A stretch of 64,000 nucleotides of DNA. Origin: Paracentrotus lividus (lineage: Eukaryota > Echinodermata > Echinoidea > Camarodonta > Echinidae). Position 1 is the stretch's first letter; every line of letters begins with the position of its first letter. Positions 1 through 10,849 of this stretch are shown here, in pieces. The notes under the pieces are model-generated. The model was not told where the DNA came from and ran no database searches. It saw nothing but the letters and a program-made list of their open reading frames with translations. The position numbers and the translations under genes were made by a program. The stretch spans positions 75,740,868 through 75,804,867 of the forward strand of contig CALNVZ010000174.1 of NCBI GenBank assembly GCA_940671915.1, given 5' to 3'.

Positions 1-843
1 TACTTAAAATATGTGGCATTCTTATTTGTCTCTACAGTCACACCAAATTCTGTTTTTAAAAATAAGAGGGCAATTATCTAATCTTACATTGTTCCAAGGC
101 ACGATTTTGTTTTTTATTGTGTGCGATTGTTTATGCACTAGGTCCTATCAATATGTTGACTAACACATGAAATTACTCAAAACAAGTTTAATTTAAACTG
201 TATAAAAAGAATATTGGCCAATTAAAAGCCGGATGTGGCCGCAGCAGAATAAAGCGGATTAACCTGTGAGTGTGCAGTGCGCAGAACAATAGAATCGGCG
301 TAATCAATCAACGTTATTCCGAATGTGCGCAATCATGCACGAAGCAGGGGAGGGTAGGAGACAAAGCATGGATTAAGCAGTCAATAGTAGGGTAGCAAAC
401 ATGAGTATGGCACCGAACAGTAGGCTACGTATCATGCATCCGGCACGTAAAGAGTTAAGTTAAATCTAATTATATGGTTACAGACTTGACTCGTTTGTCT
501 AGGGGAGGGGTCAAAGTTTATTTTGGTTTGGGTTCAACATTGATTTTAACCATTTTTACACCATGAAAATGTATATCTTCCCTAATTTTTATAGTAAAAT
601 ATTAGCAAAACATAAAAATCATAGTATATCAAAATATCATCAACAGTTACCATTTAAAATCTTGCCATCAAGGCTAAAACATCATGCTTGATTAGCACAC
701 ACTGGTGTGGCTCTCCACAGGAATCTTACTTATTAGCTATTTTGCATTGTTTTAATACATAGCTGATATCTGTATTTGGTGTCATTATCTTAAGCAAGTT
801 GCATGGATATTGCTAGACCCTTTTCAGGGTATTTATGCTTGTT
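1..843. other. Unannotated AT-rich sequence
   Basis: No open frame of note, no recognised repeat boundary and no RNA gene was seen here. It is ordinary AT-rich intergenic or old repeat DNA. Confidence 0.5.
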
Positions 844-1788
844 TTAACCCTATCAAGACCAAAGGGGGGGGGGGCACAATGTGCCCCCCCCTACCAAACT
901 TTTATACGTCACTTCTATACGCTTGGATCTTTTTCCACCAAACTTGGTGACTTTTCCTAAAATTTATTCACGAACATTTTGATACATATTTTGCAGGGGT
1001 GTGATGTTCCGTGTTGCCATGGAAACCACAAATTGGTAACCATGTTTCTCCATTTTTTGATAATTTTCGATATCCATTGTTTTAAACAATATTATGAATG
1101 TTTCTTTATTCAAATTGATTTGGAATAACATTCTAAACTGAATACGACTCTTCTCCTATTGTTTTTATTACATTTAATGTGCAAAATGGCGCCAAAACAA
1201 TAGATATAAAAGAAAATATTGAAATATTAATTTTTTCACATTTCTAATCTTTTGAATTAGTCTATCCCTTAAAATTCACAGAATATGATTATTTTTTATT
1301 GTATTATCACTTTGGATACCTAAACAGTGAAAATTAGTACAAAAACTATTAAAATTATATTATTTTACTTAATTACCTGAAGCGCCCTCTAGTGGCAAAA
1401 TTGCATTTGTCTAATTTCAGAGAATAAAGCGCCCCCATTTGGCAACTTTGGACATTTTAAATAGATGAATAAACAATGAATGAATCATAAAACATATTTG
1501 AACCAATCTCAATCATCAAACTGTGATTTTAGAGGGTCAAAATGATTTAATTCGAATTCTGTGCATTTCTCTCTGTATTTCTTTATTTAATTGTAAATAG
1601 CGCCCCCATATGGTGACCTTGAGAAATTTTTGTTGTACCTAGTTATAAAGCTTGAGTTGCTCTATCGTCATGCCAAATATTAAAGTGATCGATCAAATAA
1701 TAAAACAATTATGGAGGGGGGGGCACAATGTGCCCCCCCCCCCTTGGGCCTATGAACCATCAAAATACCTTGGTCTTGATAGGGTTAA
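844..1788. mobile_element. piggyBac-type MITE with TTAA target duplication
   Basis: The left end reads TTAACCCTATCAAGACCAA (844-862), and its exact reverse complement is at 1770-1788. This gives TTAA on both sides and termini beginning CCC and ending GGG, which is the known signature of piggyBac transposons. Just inside each end lies a G-run, then CACAATGTG, then a C-run (about 864-891 and 1714-1743), a strong subterminal hairpin. There is no transposase frame in the roughly 940 bp interior, so the element is non-autonomous. The family assignment rests only on ends and target site. Confidence 0.85.
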
Positions 1789-2154
1789 GGTATCTGTAAT
1801 TGATTACAATTTTGGCAGCATTACCTAACTTAGCAAAGGCAAGAAGCCATGGCTGCCTGTACATTGTAAGTATTGTGTACTGTGTACTTCAATACATGTT
1901 ACATGTACATAAGCCTTTGTATGTGTTAAGTATATTCACTGAACCTGAACTTGTACACAATGGGATTCTTTCCTCTGAGTATGCTTGTTCCTGTGTGTCT
2001 CATTGTCTGCCTGAATGGAACTGATCACTTCAATGGAAGGCCATCAGGTTCCCCCTCTGTTCAGCAGCCTTATACCAGAAAGCACTTTCTACAGAGAAGA
2101 ATCTCCTACAGCTTGAACTGTGATTCAACTTTTCAGCTTTAGTTACTACAAAAT
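1789..2154 (+). other. Probable 5' region of the LINE at 2155-5530
   Basis: The reading frame that carries the 2A motif at 2155 can be followed upstream from about 1951, interrupted by a TAG at 2140-2142. The translated stretch has hydrophobic residues near its start, as expected for the N-terminus of 2A-bearing LINE proteins. The true 5' end is not visible and may be upstream of the MITE. Confidence 0.4.
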
Positions 2155-2181
2155 GGAGATATTGAGCCGAATCCCGGTCCT
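2155..2181 (+). other. 2A-like ribosome-skipping motif
   Basis: The codons read G-D-I-E-P-N-P-G-P, which fits the 2A consensus D(V/I)ExNPGP. Such peptides cause the ribosome to skip the Gly-Pro bond and are known from APE-type LINEs of sea urchins and other animals. A stop codon lies five codons upstream in the same frame, so this copy cannot express it in its original context. Confidence 0.8.
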
Positions 2182-5100
2182 GAGAGGCAACCGTCTTCGC
2201 CCACGTCTACAAGATCACACATTACTGGGACTGGTGATGTTCTTTCCCATGAGATATGTACTGAACCGAAAATTAAGTATACTTCAAGAGAGGTTCTGCA
2301 ATGGAAAAACTGTATTAAAGTTATCGATATCTCATTGTTTACGTGAGACCATCAGATCTCTTGGAATTAATAAACGTAAAAAGAAAACGAGGAGGGGAAC
2401 TCGTGTCAGTCTTCGTAAAAGGACTTCTTCTAGTAATCATCATTCCATTCCCGTTATCATTCAGCCACGTAAAGATCTACAAACCCATCCACAGAGCGAG
2501 GTATGTTTGAATCAACGAAAAGGAAACATAACTGTTGTGAAAACTGTTCCTCGTTTTACTGAGCTGTGCACTTTAAACATGAGACCAGTCAGGAACAAAT
2601 CTTCAGCATTTACTGACTTTGTTCTTGAGAACGACTTTGACATCATTGCTATTTATGAAACATGGTTGAAAAACGGTGACAGCGCTATCATTAGCAGAAT
2701 CACTCCTGATGGTTACAGTTTTGAACATAGATCTAGAGGGGAGAAGGTTGGAGGATGAGTTGGCCTGTTGTTTAAATCTTCTTTTTCCGTAACTGTTCAG
2801 CAGATTACACCATACAGATCATTTGAATGTCTACAAGCACTGGTAAGAAATGACTCCCGCTCTGTCATACTTCTTGTCGTTTATCGTCCAGAAGTTATTG
2901 ACCAAGGCCGTCAACTGCCTTTTAGCGTATTCCTTGATGAGTTCGGCAAGATGTTGGATACCTATCTTCTGTGTTCTTCTGAAGTCTTGTGCACAGGAGA
3001 TTTTAATATTTGGGTTGATGATGAAACTAACAGAAATGCTCAACAGTTTCTGGATCTGTTATCTATTTACGGAATGAAGCAACACATCCTGGAACCCACT
3101 CATCGATGCGGACGCACGTTAGATCTCTTCATATCTCGAGAATCTGAAATGCTGTGTCACATGTCAACATTCTACCTGGACTTTCAGATCATTTTGCGAT
3201 TCAGTGCAGTCTTCTTTTAACGAAATCCGAATCTGTTCGTAAGGCTATCATCACTCGGTACTTGAAGTTAATGGATCGTCACAAGTTTCAAACCGGTGTT
3301 CATGCAGCATTATATTCCATCGATTTTGAGCGTGATAGCGTTTCTTCATGTGTTGATCAGTATGAGAACTTTCTACAATGTTTACTTGATGAGCTTGCTC
3401 CCAAGAAGACTCGAACTATTGTTATCAAACCCCATGCACCATGGCTAACCGATGACATTCGTAGCGAGAGGTGCCTTCGTCGGCGTCTTGAGCGGCGTTA
3501 GAGATCTTCAAGAAACCCAGCTCACCGCATTCTCTACATGGAGCAGAAGCAACGTGTATCTCGAATTATAGATCAAGCACAGAAACAATATTATTCTTCT
3601 TCTATTGCCGATTGTTCTGGTAATCAGAGACGTTTGTTTGGAATTATTAGCAAATTGTTAGATAGGAAGAAAGATCCGGTTTATCTAGATACTAATAATG
3701 ATCATGATCTAGCAAATCGTTTTTGTGATTATTTTGTAGGTAAGATACGAAGTATTCAAGAGGAGTTAGGAAATGTAAGCTTGATTGGGATTGAACCCTT
3801 GTCGGAAAACAATCCTATCACTTCAACTGGTTTATCAGAATTTGCACTTGCAACAACTTCCGAAATTAAGAAGATAATCATGAATTCTTGTGTATCTTCT
3901 TGTGACTTAGATCCCATACCCACTTCTCTGATCAAGGAGTTCCTTTGTGACTTTGCTCCATACATCACTGAGATAGTTAACAAGTCTTTAAAGAGTGGAT
4001 TTTTTCCTGAATCTCTTCAACATGCCCTCATCAAACCTCTTCTGAAAAAAACCTACTCTTGACAGACAGGAGTTGAAAAACTACCGGCCAGTGGCCAATC
4101 TGAAATACTTAGGGAAAGTGACGGAACGGGTTGTTTCTTATCGGTTACAGTCCTATTTGAAGAATGAAAATTTGCAAAATCCTTTCCAGTCAGTATACAG
4201 GGAAATGCATAGCGTAGAAAGTGCACTGTTAAGGGTAAACAATGATGTATTGATTGGCATGGATAATGGAAATGTTTCTGGTTTAGTACTGCTTGATCAC
4301 AGCAGTGCCTTTGACACTGTTGATCATTGCACTTTATCTGATAGATTAAAGGAAATAGGTAAAGTGGTGTAGTACTGAAGTGGTTTATGTCATATCTTTC
4401 CAGTAGATCACGAGAAGTTTGTATCCACACTGCTAGCTCAGCTTCAGTTGGTATTGATTTTTCTGTTCCCCAAGGGTCTGTCTTTGGTCCACAATTGTTC
4501 AATGTTTATACATTACCCATTCAGTATATCGTTAAGAAGTACAGTATAAATTATCATATGTATGCAGATGATTTACAGCTTTATTTTAGTTGCAAACCTG
4601 TCCAGAACGAAATTGACAAAAGTATGATAAAGTTTGAAAAGTGTATAGCTGATGTTAGAAAGTGGATGATCAAGAATCACCTTAAATTAAATGATGCAAA
4701 AACAGAGTTCATTTTGCTTGGCAATAGCAGGCAGCTCAGTAAAATTGACATTCCCTATGTTCAAGTTGGTACTGCTCGTGTTTCTATAGTAAATCGGGCT
4801 AAGAATCTTGGAGTTGTTTTTGATTCTGCTATGTCACTTGAGACCCACATTTCAAATTGTGTTAAACGGGCTAATTGTAGTCTCCGAAACATTGGGGGCG
4901 ATTAGGCAATATCTCTCTCCTAAATCCACTGAGCAATTAGTACATGTTTTTGTTACTTCTCATCTTGACAATTGCAATTCATTACTTTTTCGATTACCTG
5001 CCAACCAAATTAACAAATTGCAAAAAGTTCAGAATGCTGCTGCTCGCCTTGTGACAAACTTTAGAAGATCATCGCACATCACTCCTATCTTGAAATCTCT

Positions 5101-5462
5101 CCACTGGCTCCCTGTCCTACAACGTGTAACCTACAAAATATTACTTTTTACCTATCGTGCACTTAATGATTTAGCTCCAGGATATATCTCATCTCTTCTA
5201 TCACCCCACATTGCAGGTCGTTCTGGTTTGCGTTCAGCTAATAATGATATGCTAAAAGAAATACGTACCAAAATAAATTGGGGGGGGGGGATAGAGCATT
5301 TGCATCTGCAGCTCATTTTTTGTGGAATAGGTTACCTTTTTCTATCCAAACAACCAACACCCTTTCTTCTTTTTATTGATATCATTGTGTTCAGTAGGAG
5401 ACTAATCTAAATTTTAATTTTAATCTTATTTTTGTTGAATTTATTATAATAATCTTAATTTT

Positions 5463-5530
5463 GTATGCGCCTTGAGCATCTCTAGAGATGGATATGTTGC
5501 GCGTTATAAATATTTTCATTATTATTATTA
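5463..5530 (+). repeat. LINE 3' tail shared with SINEs
   Basis: The segment starts TGCGCCTTGAGCA and continues with a GGATA-type block, an A/T-rich stretch and ATT repeats. The same order and much of the same sequence occurs at the ends of the SINEs at 8594 and 12376. Confidence 0.75.
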
Positions 5531-6033
5531 AAAAGGAAATTAAGGAAAACGATAATAATTAGGGTTAAAGGTTTTTTTTTTAATATATATATTTCTTCTG
5601 TTTTTAGCATTAAGGTTGAATACAATATTCCGAATTTTTACCAATCATACTTTTTGTTTCACGTCCCCCCCCCCCTCTAGACAAGAGACCCAAGCCTTTC
5701 CCCGTAAATCTAGATTTAACTTAAAAACCATATAAACAGACACACCGCAGACGCGTTTCCTGGGGGAGGGGGCGGGGGAGGGGGGCTTGATCGGCCGGGT
5801 ACCCAAAAAGGGGTCCCAAAATGAGAAGAAGAAAAAAATGACCAAAAATGAGCATCATGGGGGTTGACAAAACTTTTTTTTGAAAAAAAAAAATCTTCGT
5901 GAAGGGTTTGGGGAATGTTCAAAATATGTCAGGGTCCCGAAAAGTAAAAGTAGGTACAAAGATATTTAAGAAATTAAAGCCAGAGCAAAATCATGTCGCT
6001 ACAGCGGCAAAATGAATAAATAAAAAAAAAATA

Positions 6034-6066
<33 letters not shown>

Positions 6067-6568
6067 CCATCTTTATGACGGACAGTGTATGATTACTATT
6101 GAATTTCCCGCGGTCTATGTGAAGATTTTTATACAATAAGGAGTCACGAAATGCTTTCTTCAGTAAAACGTATAAGCCCATGCGCAAAACATAATAAAGT
6201 CTCTATTGTCCCAAGACAATTAACCCCACAGAATGTATTCAATTCGGCAATCTTGGATTCGCGCCGGCGATGCCAAACGACGTCGGTTGACATCGTGTGT
6301 CCTTCGGGTAAACTTCATATTACCTTCGTGTGTGATTCATAGTGCCATCGTGTAACCTTTCTAAACTTAGCCCCGAACCCTAAAAATTACCCCTTCGTAT
6401 AACATCGACCTAAACATCGGACAGTGTGACGCCAGCTTAACGGGACACGAAAGCTTAGCATGCTATTTCAGGGTCAGTAATGTCATAAGCAATATCAAAA
6501 TCAATATTATCAATATCTCTTTGAAGCTTCTCATCAAGGTTTCTTCAGACATATTCCAATCTTGTATT
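5531..6568. other. Unannotated sequence with G-rich tract and (AAT)n array
   Basis: No protein-coding gene was recognised. It contains a C-run near 5664, a G-quadruplex-like tract at 5762-5785 and an (AAT)n microsatellite at about 6027-6066. Short open frames here are low-complexity. Confidence 0.5.
5762..5785 (+). other. G-quadruplex-forming tract
   Basis: Four runs of five or six guanines are separated by single bases (A, C, A). This is the strongest type of predicted intramolecular G-quadruplex. The role is unknown and no gene adjoins it. Confidence 0.75.
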
Positions 6569-6839
6569 GGACATGATAGCGCAATCGGTTAGAGCGCCCG
6601 TAAAAAGGTAGCTTTTATTGCTTTCATGAACGGGAGGTCGTGAGTTCGAAACCCGGCCGAGTCATACCAAAAGACTTACAAAAATGGTACCTAAAGGTTG
6701 CCTTTTAACAAGGAGCTTAGGGGTAATAAATAACCTCATGCAGGGCCCCGCTGGGAGAACAGTTGTCAGAACTGAAGTGGCTACCGCTGGGTAAATAAAA
6801 CGATATTATTATTATTTATTATTATTATTATTATTATTA

Positions 6840-6873
<34 letters not shown>

Positions 6874-6890
6874 TATTATTATTATTATTT
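6569..6890 (+). repeat. tRNA-derived SINE with (TTA)n tail
   Basis: A pol III A-box-like segment TAGCGCAATCGG is at 6577-6588 and a B-box-like GAGTTCGAAACCC at 6642-6654, spaced as in a tRNA with an enlarged loop. A tRNA-unrelated body follows, ending in AATAAAACGA and a long TTA-repeat tail (about 6800-6890). The tRNA part is too diverged to fold as a working tRNA. The family differs from the SINE at 8385. Confidence 0.75.
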
Positions 6891-7129
6891 GTAATAATCA
6901 TTTAAAACCAAGTCCTGCATATTCCCAAGTACGCAATAAATCATGTAATGATCAGTAATAGAAACTTCAATAACACCACTTTCAATTATTTTGTCGATAC
7001 AATTACTTTATATTAGATCAACGATAGTAGCGGATACGTGAGTCACCCGAGTAGGGTTTTTAATGAACTTGGTGCAGTTGTTGCCCATAATATCAAGTAG
7101 CTTCTTTGAGTGATGAACCCTATTCTTCT

Positions 7130-7515
7130 AGATAGATTGTTTGTTTAACAAAAGAAAGCTCTTCGTTTGATAGCTAAATCATCTTATCTTGCCCGTACAG
7201 CTCCTATCTTTAAAATGTTAATTCTATGTATACTTTGCAGCATGGTGAATTCAAATTCCTGTTTAATAAACACAATAACCTGTCTTTAATGAAATGTTTC
7301 TGTTAAATTCCCCCACTCACTCTTATTGCGCTAGAATTTCAAATCATTGTCACTTTCCCTTGGTTAAAAATGCATTTTCACATAGAGCAATACCATTTAT
7401 TGGGCTATTGCTTTGGAATTCCCTGCACCCACACATAAAAATATTTTCTTTATTGTTTTAATTTAAGGCTAAATTAAGACTATTCCTGATTAAAAACCCG
7501 CTGTTCACATATAAA
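7130..7515 (+). pseudogene. LINE reverse-transcriptase C-terminal fragment
   Basis: Translation in shifting frames gives QKRALRLIAKSSYLARTAPI-like and LWNSLHPHIK-like stretches. These match in order the C-terminal parts of the LINEs at 17980-18340 and 40030-40370. No endonuclease or RT core is present. It is a 5'-truncated, frameshifted copy end. Confidence 0.7.
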
Positions 7516-7659
7516 TAGATGCAGTTGTTGTTCCCCTTACTTTAGCCCCAGATTTTGAGGAGGGGGGGGGGGGTGCCCTGTACAAACATTTCCCCAGTTT
7601 TCAAGAAAGAAATGGGGGAAAAAAAAACTACATAATTGTGTTTTAAGTTAAAATAGCGC

Positions 7660-8312
7660 TTTTAATACTACAAAGTGCCTTTTTTTAACTCCAAAAATCC
7701 CCAATTTTTTCTTGCTTTTTTGCGACCTCGCACTAAGTAACAATCAATAGGCTTAATAAAAAGGTTTGATCCAATGCCCTCGTCTGGGGACAAACCTTTG
7801 GAAAGGGTGTTCTCGACAATCAAAAACATTAATGTAGTTGTGTACGGACTAGGTTGATGGAGGGCTAGGGCGTACAGTCCCAAAAATTTTCATAGCAAAG
7901 ATTGTGATTTGTTTTTATGACCGGTCTTTAACAAAGCATCATCTGCACGTAAAATAAAAATTGTATCTTCAAAATAGATACTACAAAGGGAATATCATGC
8001 ACAATTAAATCAAACTTTGAGCTCAAAATTTTCGGCCCGCGCTTCGCGCTCGCTGATACTAAATCAGATAAAAGTTATATAAATATTTACAATTATAGGC
8101 TTGAAATTTTCGACTCGCGCTTCGCGCTCGCATTACCTTTTCAATCATTATTAAGATGAACAGTAATCAAGGCAGCCAATAAGATTCTTAAAAGCATACA
8201 TTCAATGACGAATTTTCTTTGTACCCCCTCCCTCTCCAGAATACATTTCTCTTTATAGGTATATGCCTCTGATCTAAAGTGTCCCCCTTTTCAGGAAAAA
8301 AAATGCCGCTAT
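7660..8312. repeat. Dispersed repeat with GCGCTTCGCGC motif units
   Basis: Two units of roughly 75-80 bp end in a CGCGCTTCGCGCTCGC-type motif (about 8037-8054 and 8115-8131). A segment rich in CCCCCT and ending with CTCTGATCT follows. The same order of parts is found at 23940-24320, and the motif units recur at 10866-10980. It is a dispersed repeat family; no coding capacity was seen. Confidence 0.65.
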
Positions 8313-8398
8313 AGGCCGGGGGCCCACGAGATTTAATTAGCTGAGAAGAGACATAAGGTTTGATGGTCTCGTCTTGTCAGGACGTGGCCAAGGGTCAA
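8313..8398 (+). repeat. Left arm of an 86-bp inverted repeat
   Basis: The segment running from AGGCCGGGGGCCCACGAG to CCAAGGGTCAA is repeated in reverse complement at 10702-10788 with few differences. The arms enclose a SINE, a tandem array and a further insertion. The inner end of this arm overlaps the A box of the SINE. Confidence 0.85.
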
Positions 8399-8666
8399 GT
8401 CGGCGGACTTACGATCACAAGGTACGCGGTTCGAATCCTGTCCATACCACTAGCATCCTTCGGCAAGGTGTCAACCTGCAAATTTGCCGTACTTGACCCA
8501 AGTGAGGTGAATGGGTACCGGTAGGAAGAAATTCCTTGAATGCTGTGAGCGCCTTTCGGGGTAGCCTGGCTAAGCCGGGTAATAATAATATGGTAATGCG
8601 CCTTGAGCACTTTACAGAGTGGATACGTACGCAATACAAATAACATTATAATTATTATTATAATAA

Positions 8667-8703
<37 letters not shown>

Positions 8704-8716
8704 CATTATTATTATT
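8385..8716 (+). repeat. tRNA-derived SINE with LINE-like 3' tail
   Basis: A-box-like TGGCCAAGGGTCAAGTCGG lies at 8385-8403 and an exact B box GGTTCGAATCC at 8428-8438, resembling a class II (Ser/Leu-type) tRNA. A body with CCCAAGTGAGGTGAATGGG follows. The 3' tail starts TGCGCCTTGAGCAC (about 8596) and ends in ATT repeats (8645-8716). The tail matches the 3' end of the LINE at 5463, which suggests it uses that LINE's reverse transcriptase. Confidence 0.85.
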
Positions 8717-9025
8717 GTGAGATTTGGGGCCCTTAAGGGCTACTGTCTGGGCCCTTGTACAGGATAAAATTGCTGTCATTGCTGTTTTGGTTATCCCTGG
8801 TGTCTCATACTCCCATTGAAAAAGGAATTAGCCATGTCTCTTTTCAACTCATTTAATGTGTTAGGCCCATATTTGGATTTTGGGCCCTTTAGGGCTACTG
8901 TCTGGGCCCTTGTACAGGATAAAATTGCTGTCATTGCTGTTTTGGTTATCACTGGTGTATAATACTCCCATTGCAAAAGGAATTAGCCATGTCTCTTTTC
9001 AACTCATTTAATGTGTTAGGCCTAT
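8717..9025. repeat. ~155-bp tandem repeat, copies 1 and 2
   Basis: Two units begin GGGCCCTTWAGGGCTACTG at 8727 and 8882 and end with CAACTCATTTAATGTG and TTAGGCC. The array continues at 10074 after an insertion. No open reading frame runs through the units. Confidence 0.9.
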
Positions 9026-10073
9026 CCCAGCAAACACAAAACGTTTTCAGAACGTTTTAAAAACGTTTTATTCAGGTCCCGTAGATCCTCGTCTGAAATG
9101 AACGTTTAGAAAACGTTCATATAACGTCCAAGTTGGACTTTCAATTTGTGAAAAAATAATGGTTCCAAAAAGAACGTTTTTACGTTCTTTGGACGTTACA
9201 AATGGAACGTTTTAATCAAAACGTTCACAAAACGTTATTATGACCTTATAACGAGACATATTATTGAACGTTTCTGAAGACGTTTTTAAAACGTCCAAAT
9301 AGGACTTATGCAAATGAGTGGTAATTTGCATATAAACGTTATACATATGGAAATAAACGTTTTTAATGATTTTCTATTTAGCAGTAAAAATTCATGTTTT
9401 GGTGTTTCGTTTATGTAAATGTTTCAGAAACACACATAAAGATTAAAAAAACACTAATTCGGTATTGGAAGTACTAACATAACAAATAAAGTAATAACTA
9501 ACCATTACAAACGATACTTTCAATAAAAATATAAATTTACTGGAGCATTATTTAGTGTTAAATCAAAAATAATCCAACTCAGTCTGCCCTTTAAGCATGA
9601 TTTTGATTGGAGGAACTTCACTCCTAAGTGCCGTTCCACAATTGTGCCAAGAGCTTGAGGTGCAAATAACATATTTTTATCTATTACATTGTTTACATAA
9701 GTTTTAATAGGTTCTACAAACGTTCCTATAGACATTCTTAAAAACGTTTTCTGAACGTTCCAAGGTTTTCTGGACGTCCGCAGAACGTCCATGGAACGTT
9801 CCAAAGGTTTTTTAAAGGTTTTCTGGACGTCCGTAAGAAGAACTGTAAAAGGTTTTGGACTTTTATAAGGTTCCAAGGTTTTCTACAGGTCCTTATAATT
9901 TTCGAAAGGTTTTTGGTTTTTAAACGTTTAGAAAACGTTTTCTAAACGTCCATTTGGAACGTTTTATAACGTCCAAACCTTCCACAAAGGACGTTTTTCA
10001 AACGTTTTGACAAACGTCCTAAACGAACTCGGAACGTTCTAAAACGTTCAGAGAACGTCCAATTGTTACTGGG
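9026..10073. mobile_element. AACGTT-rich insertion with CCCAGYAA termini
   Basis: This roughly 1,050 bp segment interrupts the tandem repeat. It begins CCCAGCAAACA and ends TTGTTACTGGG, an imperfect terminal inverted repeat. The hexamer AACGTT occurs about twenty times across it, often as AAAACGTTTT or GGAACGTTCC, so it can form many hairpins. A short minus-strand open frame at 9520-9876 is not recognised and is partly made of the repeat motif. The superfamily is unclear. Confidence 0.75.
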
Positions 10074-10660
10074 GGATTGGGGCCCTTTAGGCTACTGTCG
10101 GGCCCTTACAGGAATAAATTGCTTGTCATTTGCTGTTTTGGTTATCTCCGTGTCTAATACTTCCATCGCAAAAGGAATTAGCCATTTCTCTTTTCAACTC
10201 ATTTAATGTGTTAGGCCATATGGGATTTGGGCCCTTTAGGGCTACTGTCCGGGCCCTGTAAAGGATAAATTGCTGTCATTGTCTGTTTTGGTTATCACTG
10301 GTGATATACCCATTTCAAAAGGAATTAGCCATTCTCCTGCAACTCATTAATGTTAGGCCTATGGATTGGGCCCTTTAGGGCTACTGTCTGCCTTGTACAG
10401 GAAAAATGCTGTCAATGCTGTTTGGTTATCTCTGGTGTCTAATACTCTCCATCGCAAAAGGAAATTAGCCATTTCTCTTTTCAACTCATTTAAATTTTAG
10501 GGCCCTTAAGGGCTACTGCTGGGGCCCCGTACAGGATAGAATTGTGTCATTGCCGGTTTTATACTAGGTGTCCCCTAAGGAATGATATCCACTGATTTTT
10601 GTCCATTTCTCTTCTCAACTCATTTAATGCATTTTTGAGGCCCCTTTTGGGGCCCCCCAA
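10074..10660. repeat. ~155-bp tandem repeat, later copies
   Basis: Further units start near 10080, 10229, 10368 and 10499, with a decayed one near 10640. The spacing falls from about 149 to 131 bp through small deletions. Each keeps the GGGCCCTTWAGGGCTACTG start and the CAACTCATTTAATG end. Confidence 0.85.
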
Positions 10661-10701
10661 GGCTTCCTGTACAGGATGTGGCCTGCCAGCAATCCATTTT
10701 A

Positions 10702-10788
10702 TTGACCCTTGGCCACGTCCTGACATGATGAGACCATCAAACCTTATGTCTCTTCTCAGCTAATTAAGTCTCGTGGGCCCCCGGCCTA
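10702..10788 (-). repeat. Right arm of the 86-bp inverted repeat
   Basis: This is the reverse complement of 8313-8398, running from TTGACCCTTGGCCACG to GGGCCCCCGGCCTA. On this side the tRNA-like part stops after the A-box region and no B box follows. Confidence 0.85.
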
Positions 10789-10849
10789 CTATATATATAT
10801 TTTCTTATTTTTGCGCTTGTGGATAATATAGGATCTATAATGCACAAAT

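Larger units (their letters stand above)
2155..5530 (+). mobile_element. CR1/L2-like LINE, decayed, with 2A motif, endonuclease and reverse transcriptase
   Basis: This is a non-LTR retrotransposon copy whose protein once carried an N-terminal 2A peptide, an AP endonuclease and a reverse transcriptase. In order: GDIEPNPGP at 2155-2181; endonuclease from about 2565 (DIIAIYETWL, then GDFNIWVDD near 2998); RT with KNYRPVANL at about 4078, SSAFDTVDH near 4300, a VPQGS box near 4465 and YADD at about 4561. The C-terminal part is at 4880-5400. The frame is broken by a TGA at 2756 (in a Gly-rich stretch), a shift near 3175, a TAG at 3499, a shift in an A-run near 4045, a stop near 4370, a shift near 4885 and a G-run shift at 5281. 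The 3' end has a short conserved tail (5463-5515) followed by ATT repeats. It is not functional as it stands. Confidence 0.9.

Noticed and set aside
8385-8440. Possible functional tRNA gene
   Set aside because: A and B boxes are present but the sequence lacks a matching acceptor stem and continues into a SINE body and tail.
9520-9876. 118-codon minus-strand frame inside the AACGTT element
   Set aside because: Much of it is translated repeat motif and no domain could be named, so it is mentioned only in the element entry.
8717-10660. CRISPR-like array
   Set aside because: The units are ~155-bp tandem repeats without unique spacers and the DNA is eukaryotic.
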